NCBI RefSeq assembly: GCF_024391045.1
Contig: NZ_JANFCZ010000007.1
Span: forward strand, 1-64,000
From: Pseudarthrobacter sulfonivorans
Lineage (GTDB): Bacteria > Actinomycetota > Actinomycetes > Actinomycetales > Micrococcaceae
DNA: 64,000 bases
Direction: 5' to 3'
The notes under the pieces are model-generated. The model was not told the origin of the DNA and ran no database searches. It saw nothing but the letters and a program-made list of their open reading frames with translations. A program made the translations under genes and the position numbers. Positions within the stretch are counted from its first letter, which is position 1. Each line of letters starts with the position of its first letter. Shown here piece after piece: positions 52,502-60,714 of this stretch.

Positions 52502-55474
52502 CTAGGCTCCCAGGTGAAGCCGGTCCTTGGCTTGGGAAGGTTGGGTCTGGTCGGGGTGGGGCAGGGAGGGTTGGGCCTGCGCGGCCTGCCCGCTGGGACC
52601 AGGAGCGTGCCCGACGGCACCAGAAGCGTGGCCGGAGACCGGTTTCACCCGCCGGAGTGCGGCGAGAATGGCCCGCCCCACCAGAGCGATTCCGATGATC
52701 GTGGTGATGGCGCGCAGGGTGTCCCAGCCCGCCGTCGACGTCACCAGCGAGTAGAGCAGGAAGCTGCTCACGTTGGTGCCCAGCGGCGCGCCCGGCACGT
52801 AGGAGATGCCGGTGCCGGCGCCAACCGCGAAGGGCCAGAACCACAGGTTGGTCAGCAGGCCGAACAGGTAAGACGCCCCGATGCCGTAGCCGCAGAGCAT
52901 CCACAGCTCCGCTTTGCCCCGCATCTGGCGGGGGAGCAGGCCGGCACCCGCACCCACCCACGCGCACGCGAATATCTGGAACGGTGTCCACGGCCCGATG
53001 CCACCCCACAGCGCGCTGGAGAGGGCGATCGTGGCGGCGCCGAGGAGCATGCCAAAACGGGCACCGAAGGCCCGGCCGGCCAGGATCAGCAGGATAAACA
53101 CTGCCTCCACGCCGCCGACGCCGGTGCTCGCCACCCGCACCGCGGAACCTACTGCAGCCAGGACGCCGAGCAGGGCCACCGTGTGTGCCGAGCGGACCGA
53201 ACCGTCGAGGGACACGACGACGGCGACGGCCGCCAGCGGCGCGATGGCCAGCGCCGCGTACGGGAGGGCTGCGGCGGCGTCCTGCGGGAGTGCCGCGGCG
53301 AGCAGCGGCCAGCAGAAAGCTGCGAGGGCGAGGACGTTTGCCGCGGAGAGGACTGCAAGTTCGACGCCGCGGGGCATGCGGATGCGGCGGGGTTTTGCTG
53401 CTGCTTTGGAGTCCGCTTCTTCGCGGATGACTCGTGGCCTTGGCCCGGCACCCGATGGCCGGGCACCCGATGGCCGGGCACCCGATGGCCCGGCACCCGA
53501 TGCCCGGGAAGCCGCGGGGGGCGGTTCGGGCGCTTCGGTCGCTGGAGAGGCGGGCGCGACGCCGTTACGCATCGGGAGGATCCGGGCGCCGAGACCGTGG
53601 GCAAAGTCGTGGTCATGCGTGGCGATCAGGACCGCCGCGCCTGAGTCCGCGGCCGCCCGCAGCGCGGACGCGACTGCTGCGCGCGCCGCCGGGTCGAGTC
53701 CGCGGGTGGGCTCATCGATCAGGAGGACGTGGGGATCGTCCATGGTCTGCAGCGCGATGGCGAGGAGCCGGCGCTCGCCGGCCGAGAGGTCCCGGGGATG
53801 CTCGTGTCCGATCGGAATCGTCACGTCTCCCCGCAAACGGGCCAGGCGAGACGCTGCGTAGCCAGGCGCAGGCTGGCTGATGTTCTTACGGCGCGCCAGG
53901 CGCCGCTCGGCAGCTCGGAGCTCTGCCGCCACCGTGTCCCTGGTGAAGAGGTCATCCGAGGCGTCCGGGACAAGGGCGACACGACCGCCTTCGACCATAC
54001 CGCCGTCGACCGTTCCTTCACCGAGTGTTACTTCACCCAGCGTTCCTTCACCCAGGGCGAGCGCTACCAGGAGGGAAGACTTCCCCGCCCCGTTCGGCCC
54101 CACCAGGGCCACCACTTCACCGCGGTGCAGGGTCAGGGACGCTTCGCGCACGAGCGCCCTGCCCTTGAGGTGTACCGCGAGATTTGTGGCAGTCAGCACG
54201 GGCGCCTGCTCCGCCGTCGGCACTGGCGTTGAATGGGCAACGCCGGGGCGGGTAGGTACGGACGGCGCGGCACCCTGTACCAGGGCGCCGTCGTCGATGG
54301 TCCACCAGGAATCCGCCACCGGTACCAGTGCTTCCGCCCGGTGTTCCGCGACGATGACGCAGACGCCGTCATCCCGGGCGAGGGCGCTGAGCACGGCGAT
54401 GACGCGTGCGCGGGCCGCGGTGTCCAGGTCCGCCAGCGGCTCGTCAACCAGGAGTAAGTCCGGATGATCCACCACCGCGGCGGCAATGGCTACGAGCGTC
54501 GCCTCGCCCGCCGAGAGGGCGCTGACATTCCGGTCCAGCAGCGCCGTGACGCCGATCCTCTCGGCAACCTCCAGCACCCGGGCCCTGACGCTAGGTGATG
54601 TCATGCCGCGCAGCTCAAGGGCCAGGGAGATCTCGTCCCGGACCCGGGTGCTGGCGAACGCGGCCCGGGGATTCTGCAGGACGACGCCGACGAGGCGGGC
54701 GGTATCGCGCGGCGGCGTGGCGGCACGGTCAGTTCCGGCGACGCTTACGGTGCCGGAGATGTCGCCGCCGTCAACGTGGGAGAGGAGGCCGGCAAGGCCG
54801 CGGAGGATGGTGGACTTGCCGGAGCCCGTGGGCCCGGTGATGACCGTGATGGAGCCGCAGGACGGCGCAAACTTGTCCACCTTGATGCAGGTGTCACCAA
54901 TCCGGAACCGGGCGTCGCGGATCTGAAGCGGCAGGCCGCCGTCGTTCTCCTTCTGCTCCACCGCCCGGCTCCCGAAGCCGCGCAACTCCAGGGCCGCTGC
55001 AACCCGGCCCGCGTGTTCCAAGGTGCGCTCCAGCACGGGCACTAAGGCACGGGGTCCGAAGCGTTCACCCCGCAACCGGAACGCCAGGCGTACGGAAGTC
55101 ACGGCGTCGGAAAGCGCCGGAAGCGCCGCCCACGCCACCACCAGAGTCCGGGCCACACCCTGCAAAGGGCCGCGGCGGGCGAGATGCACAAAGCCGCGGG
55201 CCACATCCACCCAGGCGTTGAGCAGGCCGAAAGCGAGGAACATCCCGGCAATCGGCAGGGCAGAGAGGACCGCCGCCCACAGGCCCTGTCCCGTGACCGG
55301 ACCAAGGAAAACCACGTGCGCGTACGGGGCAGGCAGCCGCAGCGGCGGAAGGTCAAGCAGGAGGGGGCTGCCGGTGCCCGCGCCGTTAAAGAGGACGCGG
55401 TAGATGACCCGCGCCGCAACGAACACAGCGGCGAGGACTGCCGCTGCGCGCAACGGCGCGGGCCGGAAGGTCAT
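52502..55474 (-). CDS. Single-polypeptide ECF transporter (T, A, A' and S parts fused)
   Basis: A 990-aa importer. Residues 1-175 are an EcfT-like membrane/coupling part (ending ALELRGFG). The first ATPase spans about 180-390 (GPTGSGKST, LSAGEAT, LLLVDEPLADLD, VAEHRA), the second about 425-640 (GPNGAGKSS, LSAGERR, LLIDEPTRGLD, IATHDHD). A Pro/Ser/Gly linker with a repeat (about 655-700) leads to a C-terminal S-like membrane domain of about six segments (715-930) and a Pro/Gln-rich tail. All four ECF modules are thus in one chain; they are normally encoded separately. It overlaps the lipoprotein gene by 4 bp. The substrate is unknown; cobalamin is a candidate from the neighbouring lipoprotein type. 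Confidence 0.88.
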   Translation of the reverse strand: MTFRPAPLRAAAVLAAVFVAARVIYRVLFNGAGTGSPLLLDLPPLRLPAPYAHVVFLGPVTGQGLWAAVLSALPIAGMFLAFGLLNAWVDVARGFVHLARRGPLQGVARTLVVAWAALPALSDAVTSVRLAFRLRGERFGPRALVPVLERTLEHAGRVAAALELRGFGSRAVEQKENDGGLPLQIRDARFRIGDTCIKVDKFAPSCGSITVITGPTGSGKSTILRGLAGLLSHVDGGDISGTVSVAGTDRAATPPRDTARLVGVVLQNPRAAFASTRVRDEISLALELRGMTSPSVRARVLEVAERIGVTALLDRNVSALSAGEATLVAIAAAVVDHPDLLLVDEPLADLDTAARARVIAVLSALARDDGVCVIVAEHRAEALVPVADSWWTIDDGALVQGAAPSVPTRPGVAHSTPVPTAEQAPVLTATNLAVHLKGRALVREASLTLHRGEVVALVGPNGAGKSSLLVALALGEGTLGEVTLGEGTVDGGMVEGGRVALVPDASDDLFTRDTVAAELRAAERRLARRKNISQPAPGYAASRLARLRGDVTIPIGHEHPRDLSAGERRLLAIALQTMDDPHVLLIDEPTRGLDPAARAAVASALRAAADSGAAVLIATHDHDFAHGLGARILPMRNGVAPASPATEAPEPPPAASRASGAGPSGARPSGARPSGAGPRPRVIREEADSKAAAKPRRIRMPRGVELAVLSAANVLALAAFCWPLLAAALPQDAAAALPYAALAIAPLAAVAVVVSLDGSVRSAHTVALLGVLAAVGSAVRVASTGVGGVEAVFILLILAGRAFGARFGMLLGAATIALSSALWGGIGPWTPFQIFACAWVGAGAGLLPRQMRGKAELWMLCGYGIGASYLFGLLTNLWFWPFAVGAGTGISYVPGAPLGTNVSSFLLYSLVTSTAGWDTLRAITTIIGIALVGRAILAALRRVKPVSGHASGAVGHAPGPSGQAAQAQPSLPHPDQTQPSQAKDRLHLGA
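53442..53501. repeat. 15-nt tandem repeat in ECF transporter gene
   Basis: Four 15-nt units (53442-53456, 53457-53471, 53472-53486, 53487-53501), GGCC[C/G]GGCACCCGAT on the plus strand, encode the GARPSG-type repeats of the linker between the second ATPase and the S-like domain. The near identity of the units suggests recent slippage. Because each unit is five codons, length changes stay in frame. Confidence 0.9.
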
Positions 55475-56040
55475 GCCGCGGGTGCTGCCGGTTCGTTATC
55501 CACCGTGTAGAGCAGTTCAAGGCTCTCGCCGGGGTTGAGGTTCAGGCTGTCCAGACCTTCCTGCGCGTAAGCCCACGTGCCTGCGGCGGGCTTCACCCAG
55601 AGCGCCCAATACGAGACAGTGTTTTTGTCATCGCACGCTTCACGGGCGGTGCCACCCTTGCGCTTGATGTCGAAGTCCGCGGCGGGGACGCCGTTGACGC
55701 GGCAGGCGAAGCTCGTGGGGTACTTGGCGGTGCCCTCGATCTTCACGTCAGCTTTGCTCAGGACGGCCGATGCCACGGTGGGTCCGTCCACGGACACGCA
55801 GGTGGAGGTGTCAGCGGCGGACTGCTTCAGGGCGCCCGAATCAACAATGACCTTCACGCCGGCGCACGGGCCGGCGGCGGTGGAGGAGGCGCTGGCCGAA
55901 GCTGATGCTGAGGAGGCAGAGCCGGAGGCAGCGGGGCTGGCCTGGGTGGTGGCCGGCGCCGAACAGGCAGCGAGGGCAAGCAGGAGACCGGCGGCGGCGA
56001 GGGAGCTCGCGGCGGCGGTGCGAATCGTAGTCAAAGTCAC
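55471..56040 (-). CDS. Lipoprotein, probably DUF4430-like
   Basis: A 189-aa secreted lipoprotein. The signal peptide ends in a clear lipobox (LLLALAACS), so Cys26 should be lipidated and the protein anchored outside the membrane. A Ser/Ala-rich linker of about 30 residues follows. The C-terminal domain contains GVKVIVDSG and ends LELLYTV; it resembles DUF4430, a fold related to the cobalamin-binding tail of intrinsic factor. It is translationally coupled to the ECF transporter and probably presents the substrate to it. The domain call is tentative. Confidence 0.8.
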   Translation of the reverse strand: MTLTTIRTAAASSLAAAGLLLALAACSAPATTQASPAASGSASSASASASASSTAAGPCAGVKVIVDSGALKQSAADTSTCVSVDGPTVASAVLSKADVKIEGTAKYPTSFACRVNGVPAADFDIKRKGGTAREACDDKNTVSYWALWVKPAAGTWAYAQEGLDSLNLNPGESLELLYTVDNEPAAPAA

Positions 56041-56079
56041 CTGTCAAGGGTAGGGCGTTGCTGTTCCGGATGCGGAGGC

Positions 56080-56096
56080 CGTCACGTTGTGTGACG
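56080..56096. promoter_or_regulatory. Palindrome upstream of ECF/lipoprotein operon
   Basis: CGTCAC-GTTGT-GTGACG: 6-bp perfect arms around a 5-bp centre, 39 bp upstream of the lipoprotein start and in the divergent region with the DUF222 gene. Its core TCACGTTGTGTGA differs at one central base from the palindrome upstream of the ABC exporter (14221-14233). It is a probable operator for an unidentified regulator. Confidence 0.5.
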
Positions 56097-56186
56097 CGGG
56101 CAGCCGAAGATGGTGCTGTTTAGGGTCCGGAACGGGTGGGCTATCTGACCGTCCAGAATGTCACACCCCCCTGCCATGCTTTAGTC

Positions 56187-57716
56187 ATGGATACCAGGCT
56201 GGTTGCGGGGGCGGGAGGCAGTACTGCCGTTGCGGATGCCGTCGCGTCGGTGGCCCGGCTGGTCGGTGTGCTTGCCGGTGTTGTTTCCCGGACTCCGGCT
56301 GCCCCAAGCCCCACGGACCATGTTGCTGATGCCGATCCTTTGGAACAGCTATCCGAGTCGTGCCTCGAGGGGTTGGCAGCGCTGGCCAGGGTTGAAGCCG
56401 CGACGGCGGCGGCGAAAGTCCGGCTGGTGGCAACCTATGCTGAGGCGGCAACCATTATCGAGGGCCCTGCGGTCAGCGCCCACGAGGCCTCGGCGCGGGA
56501 GATGACCGTGGTGGCGGAAGTCGCGTGCGTGCTCACCATCGGGGAACGCGCCGCATCCGCCCTGCTGGGAGAAGCCCACGCCCTGACCACGTCTTTGCCG
56601 GCCGTACTGGATGCACTGCAAACCGGCAGCATCTCGTGGCAGCACGCCCGCGTCCTGGCCGAAGAAATCACAGGCCTCAGCCCCACCGATGCCTCGGCTC
56701 TGGAAGCGCACTTCTTCGATCCGCACGCGCCGAATCCGGCCCGCGGTGCCGCGCCGGGTGAGCTGGTGCCGTCCCGGTTTCGGCGCAAGGTCCGGTCCTG
56801 GCGCGAACGCAATTATCCGGACACGCTCGAAAAGCGCCACGCGGTGAGCGTGGCGGACCGGCGGATGGAGTACCGTCCCGATGCTGACGGCATGGCCTGG
56901 ATCTCCCTGTACCTGCCGGGTGATGCGGCCTGCGCGGTCTGGAACAAAGCCACCGCCATGGCCCGCGGGCTGCAGGGCCCTGAAGAGCCGCGCACGCTCA
57001 GCCAGATCCGTGCGGACATGGCAGCGGGACTCCTGCTGGGCCATACAGGACAGCACCTCCAAAAGCTTCCGGTTCCGAAGGCCGACGTGCTGGTAACAGT
57101 TCCTGTTTTCTCGCTCCTGGGGCTCACCGAGGAACCCGCAGAGCTCGACGGTTATGGCCCCATTCCGGCGTCGATGGCGCGCCGGCTCGTTGCCGACGGG
57201 GCAGGTTCGTTCTACCGCGTTTTGGTGGACCCGAGGGACGGGGCCCCGCTGGAGATCGGCCGGGAGAACTACCGGCTCCCGGAAAGTATGAAGCGGTGGC
57301 TGAGGATGCGGGACGGCAAATGTACGTTCCCGGGCTGCAGTAATCACACCTTGGACAATGAGGTGGACCATCTCACCGCCTGGCAGCAAGGCGGGACTAC
57401 AGGGATCAGCAACCTCGGCCAGGCGTGCCCGAGACACCACCGCCTTAAACATCGGTCGGCCTGGACACCAACGGAGGCAGCGAAGAATGAGCCCCCGGGC
57501 TGGCGGTCGCCCACCGGCCGGTACTATCCAGCCGAGCAGGCGGACTGGGTGCCGCCTGTCATTCCTCAAGAATGTTTGCCCGGGCCGCCGAAATTCTCAA
57601 CCGGGCTGGCAACATTTTCCACCGGGCCGCCAACGTTTTCATCCGGGCCGCCAACGTTTTCGCCCGAGACCGCAAGTCCCTTCGAACAGGCACTCCTGGC
57701 GCACGTTGCTGCCTGA
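56187..57716 (+). CDS. DUF222 / HNH endonuclease domain protein
   Basis: A 509-aa protein of the actinobacterial DUF222 family (residues 60-350) with a C-terminal HNH nuclease motif (RDGKCTFPGC, NEVDHLTAWQQGG, NLGQACPRHHRLKH, about residues 375-420). Start chosen at the ATG at 56187, which gives the sequence MDTRLVAG; no clear ribosome-binding site is present and the mRNA may be leaderless. The C-terminus carries a 7-residue repeat (FSTGLAT, FSTGPPT, FSSGPPT, FSPET). These genes occur in many copies in Micrococcaceae, often near mobile or repeated DNA. The biological role is not established. Confidence 0.87.
   Translation: MDTRLVAGAGGSTAVADAVASVARLVGVLAGVVSRTPAAPSPTDHVADADPLEQLSESCLEGLAALARVEAATAAAKVRLVATYAEAATIIEGPAVSAHEASAREMTVVAEVACVLTIGERAASALLGEAHALTTSLPAVLDALQTGSISWQHARVLAEEITGLSPTDASALEAHFFDPHAPNPARGAAPGELVPSRFRRKVRSWRERNYPDTLEKRHAVSVADRRMEYRPDADGMAWISLYLPGDAACAVWNKATAMARGLQGPEEPRTLSQIRADMAAGLLLGHTGQHLQKLPVPKADVLVTVPVFSLLGLTEEPAELDGYGPIPASMARRLVADGAGSFYRVLVDPRDGAPLEIGRENYRLPESMKRWLRMRDGKCTFPGCSNHTLDNEVDHLTAWQQGGTTGISNLGQACPRHHRLKHRSAWTPTEAAKNEPPGWRSPTGRYYPAEQADWVPPVIPQECLPGPPKFSTGLATFSTGPPTFSSGPPTFSPETASPFEQALLAHVAA
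57594..57668 (+). repeat. 21-nt tandem repeat at 3' end of DUF222 gene
   Basis: Three units of 21 nt (57594-57614, 57615-57635, 57636-57656) and a partial fourth, coding FS[T/S]G[L/P][A/P]T. The second and third units differ at only three positions, and all keep the reading frame. Confidence 0.85.
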
Positions 57717-57775
57717 CATCCCGGGCGGTATTTGTGGTCCGCACCCACGCGCCGTCCACCCACCCGTCGTCGAAC

Positions 57776-57813
57776 GTCAAAAGGCAGGACCCGCCGGGGT
57801 CCTGCCTTTTGAC
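57776..57813. terminator. Bidirectional terminator
   Basis: Perfect 17-bp stem GTCAAAAGGCAGGACCC - GCCG - GGGTCCTGCCTTTTGAC between the convergent DUF222 and MatC-like genes. The stem itself contains AAAA/TTTT, giving a T-run on both strands. Confidence 0.9.
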
Positions 57814-57886
57814 TGACGGATGCACGCCCGCGCGCCCGACTTTCGGGCTTCCTGTTGCGGTGGGAGTGCGGGAGCGGCATCCGGGC

Positions 57887-59341
57887 TTACATGATGCCGG
57901 TGGGTACCAGCAGCGCCCAGGCGAGTGCCGGGCCCGCCAGGACCACGCCGCCGGCGTACATCATGAGCTGCTTGTAGACGCGCTGCCGGTCGTCCTCGCG
58001 GGCGTTGGCCACCACCAGGGCGCCGTCGGTGGAGAACGGGGAAACGTCCACCACGGTGGCTGCGATGGCGAGTGCCGCCACCGTGCCGGAGGCGCTCAGC
58101 GAGCTGCTGGCCAGCAGCGGTCCGGCCAGCGGGATGAACGCGGTGAGCAGCGCCGTCGACGACGCGAACGCCGAACCGACGCCGATCACGTAGCAGAGGA
58201 CCAGCGCCACCAGCAGCGGTGCGCCCAGTGCCAGTGCCTGCTCGGCGAGGGTGTCGATGACGCCCACATGCTGGAGGAGTGAGACGTACGTGATCATGCC
58301 GGCCACCAGCAGGACCGTCGACCAGGAGATCCCGCCGATGAAAGTGCGGTGTTCCTTGATGTTGACGAAGGCCAGGAGGAGTCCCGCGGAGAGGGCCACG
58401 AGACCGATCGGCATGTGGAAGCCCAGCGCGCAGACCAGCATGGCGGCAATTAGAGCCAGGGTCAGGATCTGCTGGCCGTGGGGGCGGCCGGTGCTGGTCG
58501 TTTCAAGGTCGGCGTGCCGGCCGTCGCCGTCGCGCATCTTGCCCAGCAGGGCGAACAGCACCACAGTCAGGATCGAGAGGATGAGGTTGAGGGCAAAGCT
58601 GGCGGTGAACAGCGCGCCCTGGGAGATGGGGAAGCCGTTTTTGACGGCGATGTTGTGCACCAGGACGCCGGCCACGGAGAGCGGGGAGAAGCCGCCGGCG
58701 TGGGCGCCGTTGATGAGGAAAGCGCCCATCAGGACGGGGTGGATGCGGGACTCGTACGCGAGTCCGATGGCGGCCGGCGCCAGCAGGGCGACAGCGGCGG
58801 GGGAGAAGGTGCCCAGCGACGTGAGGGCTGCGGCCATCAGGAAGAACACCCACGGCAGCAGGAGCGTTTTGCCCCTGACCAGGCGGACGCAGGTCTGGAC
58901 GATGATGTCGATGGTTCCGTTGCGCTGCGCCATGCTGAAGAAGTAGGTGACACCGATGATGGTGATGACGATGTTGGCCGGGAAATCCGCCAGGATCTCC
59001 TTATCGTCCATGCCGAGCATGAAATAGCCGACGCCGAAGGACGCCACCAGCCCCATGACGCCGATGTTCAGCGGCCATTTGGTGGCGACGACGAACATCA
59101 CCACGAGGATGATGAGCGGGATGATCTGGACAGCGGTCATGCTCGGCTCCGATTCCGCGGTGGGCGCCTGGTTGAAGACGCCTCCCGCCAGAACAAGGGC
59201 AAGCAACCCGAGGAGGGTGATGCCGACCACCGCCATGAGCAGGATACGGCGGCGGTTGGGGCGCGGTGACCGCTGGTCCGGTGACTGCTTGTCCCGGGTT
59301 GTCTCTTTGGTGTCGTTGGGTTGTTGCACAGTGTTAGTCAT
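57887..59341 (-). CDS. MatC-like dicarboxylate/malonate transporter
   Basis: A 484-aa membrane protein with about 11-12 predicted segments after a 35-residue hydrophilic N-terminal tail. The region after residue 65 (MTAVQIIPLIILVVMFVVAT, FPANIVITIIGVTYFF) is the N-terminal domain of the MatC (malonate/dicarboxylate carrier) family, and the C-terminal half is of the ion-transporter superfamily type (SAFASSTALLTAFIPLAGPL). It lies 12 bp downstream of the PrpF-family isomerase gene, so the two are co-transcribed leftward. The likely cargo is a di- or tricarboxylic acid that the isomerase converts. Confidence 0.88.
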   Translation of the reverse strand: MTNTVQQPNDTKETTRDKQSPDQRSPRPNRRRILLMAVVGITLLGLLALVLAGGVFNQAPTAESEPSMTAVQIIPLIILVVMFVVATKWPLNIGVMGLVASFGVGYFMLGMDDKEILADFPANIVITIIGVTYFFSMAQRNGTIDIIVQTCVRLVRGKTLLLPWVFFLMAAALTSLGTFSPAAVALLAPAAIGLAYESRIHPVLMGAFLINGAHAGGFSPLSVAGVLVHNIAVKNGFPISQGALFTASFALNLILSILTVVLFALLGKMRDGDGRHADLETTSTGRPHGQQILTLALIAAMLVCALGFHMPIGLVALSAGLLLAFVNIKEHRTFIGGISWSTVLLVAGMITYVSLLQHVGVIDTLAEQALALGAPLLVALVLCYVIGVGSAFASSTALLTAFIPLAGPLLASSSLSASGTVAALAIAATVVDVSPFSTDGALVVANAREDDRQRVYKQLMMYAGGVVLAGPALAWALLVPTGIM

Positions 59342-59353
59342 GGCAAGTATTCC

Positions 59354-60469
59354 TCATCGAGTGGCTCCCGCGAGGGATTCCTCGGCAGCACTGCCGAGGG
59401 CCTCGGGGAGGTGGATAACGGTGGTGGCGATGGTCCGGGCGGTGCGGTCGACGCCGACCAGCAGGCCGCCGTCGTTCTCTTCGGTCCAGGTTTCGAGGAC
59501 CCCAGCGGGGGTCCTCAGCTTCAGCGCGGCTCCGTGGGTGCCCCCGGTGATGCCGTGCAGGACGGTCCCCGGGGTGCGGGCCGCCAGGGTCAGGGCGATG
59601 CTGCCGGTGATGGCGAGCGCCGGGTGGGGGCGGCCCATCGAGAGCATCATGACGTTGAGGTCGCTGCCTGTCTCCGCAGGGACCGGGGCGGAGGCAATGG
59701 CGAGCTTGGGAATGGCGCGGGCCGCCGTCGCGGTGGTGGCCGCCAGCCGCATGCGCACTGCCGCCTGCCGCCGGATCTGTTCCAACGTCTCAAGCTGCAG
59801 TTCGACGCCGGCCTGCCAGCTTTCGTAGCGCGCGGGGTCCAGGCCGAGGTCCTCAGCGCGGACGATCACCACGGGGGCGCCGGCGTCCACCATCGAAACT
59901 GTCCACCGGGTTCCGCCGGCAGTGATGGTATCCGTTGCCGAGCCGGTGGGCAGCAGGGCGCCGGTGGTTTTGCCGGCCGGGTCCTGGAAGCCGAGCCCCA
60001 CGCGGTAGCCGGGGAACGGGACGCCCGGCATCTGCGCCTCCGGGACTATGGGCAGGGCGCCCGCAGGGGTGGCGACCCGCTGGACAATGACCTGGCCGGT
60101 GTTGGTATTGCGGGTGACGATTTTGGTGACGTCGCCGTTGGGGACCACCCAGCCTTTTTCGATGGCGTAGAGGCCGACGACAGCCGAGCAGTTGCCGCAG
60201 TTGCTGCCCCAGTCCACTGCCGCCTCTTCAATACCCACCTGGGCGAACGTGAAGTCGACGTCGATATCGTCCTCGTCCGGGCGGTGCAGGATCATGGCCT
60301 TGCTGGTGGTGGATGTTGCTCCGCCGACGCCGTCGATCTGCCGTGAGTCGGGGCTGCCGAACACCCGCGGCAGCAGCGAATCCAGGCTGGTGTCCTCGCC
60401 CAGATGGCCGGCTTCAAACACCCAGCATTTGCTGGTGCCTCCGCGCATCCACTCTGCTTCGATCTTCAT
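59354..60469 (-). CDS. PrpF-family isomerase (4-oxalomesaconate tautomerase or methylaconitate isomerase type)
   Basis: A 371-aa PrpF/DUF453 family protein with the family blocks MRGGTSK at the N-terminus, GVGGATSTTSKAMI, DWGSNCGNCSAV with the catalytic-type Cys, and MGRPHPALAITGS. The ATG at 60469 is used because it places MRGGTSK near residue 8 as in other members. The family catalyses proton-shift (allylic) isomerisation of unsaturated tricarboxylates, including PrpF, GalD and LigU. It pairs with a MatC-like transporter. The lig operon at 43.9-50.6 kb lacks a LigU, so this gene might fill that step. A role in tricarboxylate catabolism is equally plausible. Confidence 0.85.
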   Translation of the reverse strand: MKIEAEWMRGGTSKCWVFEAGHLGEDTSLDSLLPRVFGSPDSRQIDGVGGATSTTSKAMILHRPDEDDIDVDFTFAQVGIEEAAVDWGSNCGNCSAVVGLYAIEKGWVVPNGDVTKIVTRNTNTGQVIVQRVATPAGALPIVPEAQMPGVPFPGYRVGLGFQDPAGKTTGALLPTGSATDTITAGGTRWTVSMVDAGAPVVIVRAEDLGLDPARYESWQAGVELQLETLEQIRRQAAVRMRLAATTATAARAIPKLAIASAPVPAETGSDLNVMMLSMGRPHPALAITGSIALTLAARTPGTVLHGITGGTHGAALKLRTPAGVLETWTEENDGGLLVGVDRTARTIATTVIHLPEALGSAAEESLAGATR

Positions 60470-60574
60470 TGGTCTTTCACATCTCCTCATTGCCTCGGTT
60501 ATTGCGAGGGGCCCTGTTATGAGATTGATCCGGATCACAAATTAAGACAATGTCCAATAATTGAAGGGGGATGT

Positions 60575-60714
60575 AGCATTGCTTCAAACACATGCGGGGC
60601 AAAATGCGGATAGGCTTCCAGATTTCGGATGCCGACAAACCCCCGAATCCCCTGGGATTCAGCCACACTTGAACCGATTGAACAACTTCTGCCAAGGGGT
60701 AAAGCAATGCTTCA
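60575..60714. promoter_or_regulatory. Two direct copies of a 12-bp element in the LysR/PrpF divergent region
   Basis: AGCATTGCTTCA (60575-60586) and AGCAATGCTTCA (60703-60714) match at 11 of 12 bases. The second covers the start codon of the LysR gene (ATG at 60707) and contains AAGCA-A-TGCTT dyad symmetry. They lie in the 237-bp region between the divergent PrpF and LysR genes and are candidate sites for that LysR protein. Confidence 0.4.

Noticed and set aside
56041..56186. A cobalamin riboswitch before the ECF/lipoprotein operon
   Set aside because: No B12-box seen; only a protein-type palindrome is present.
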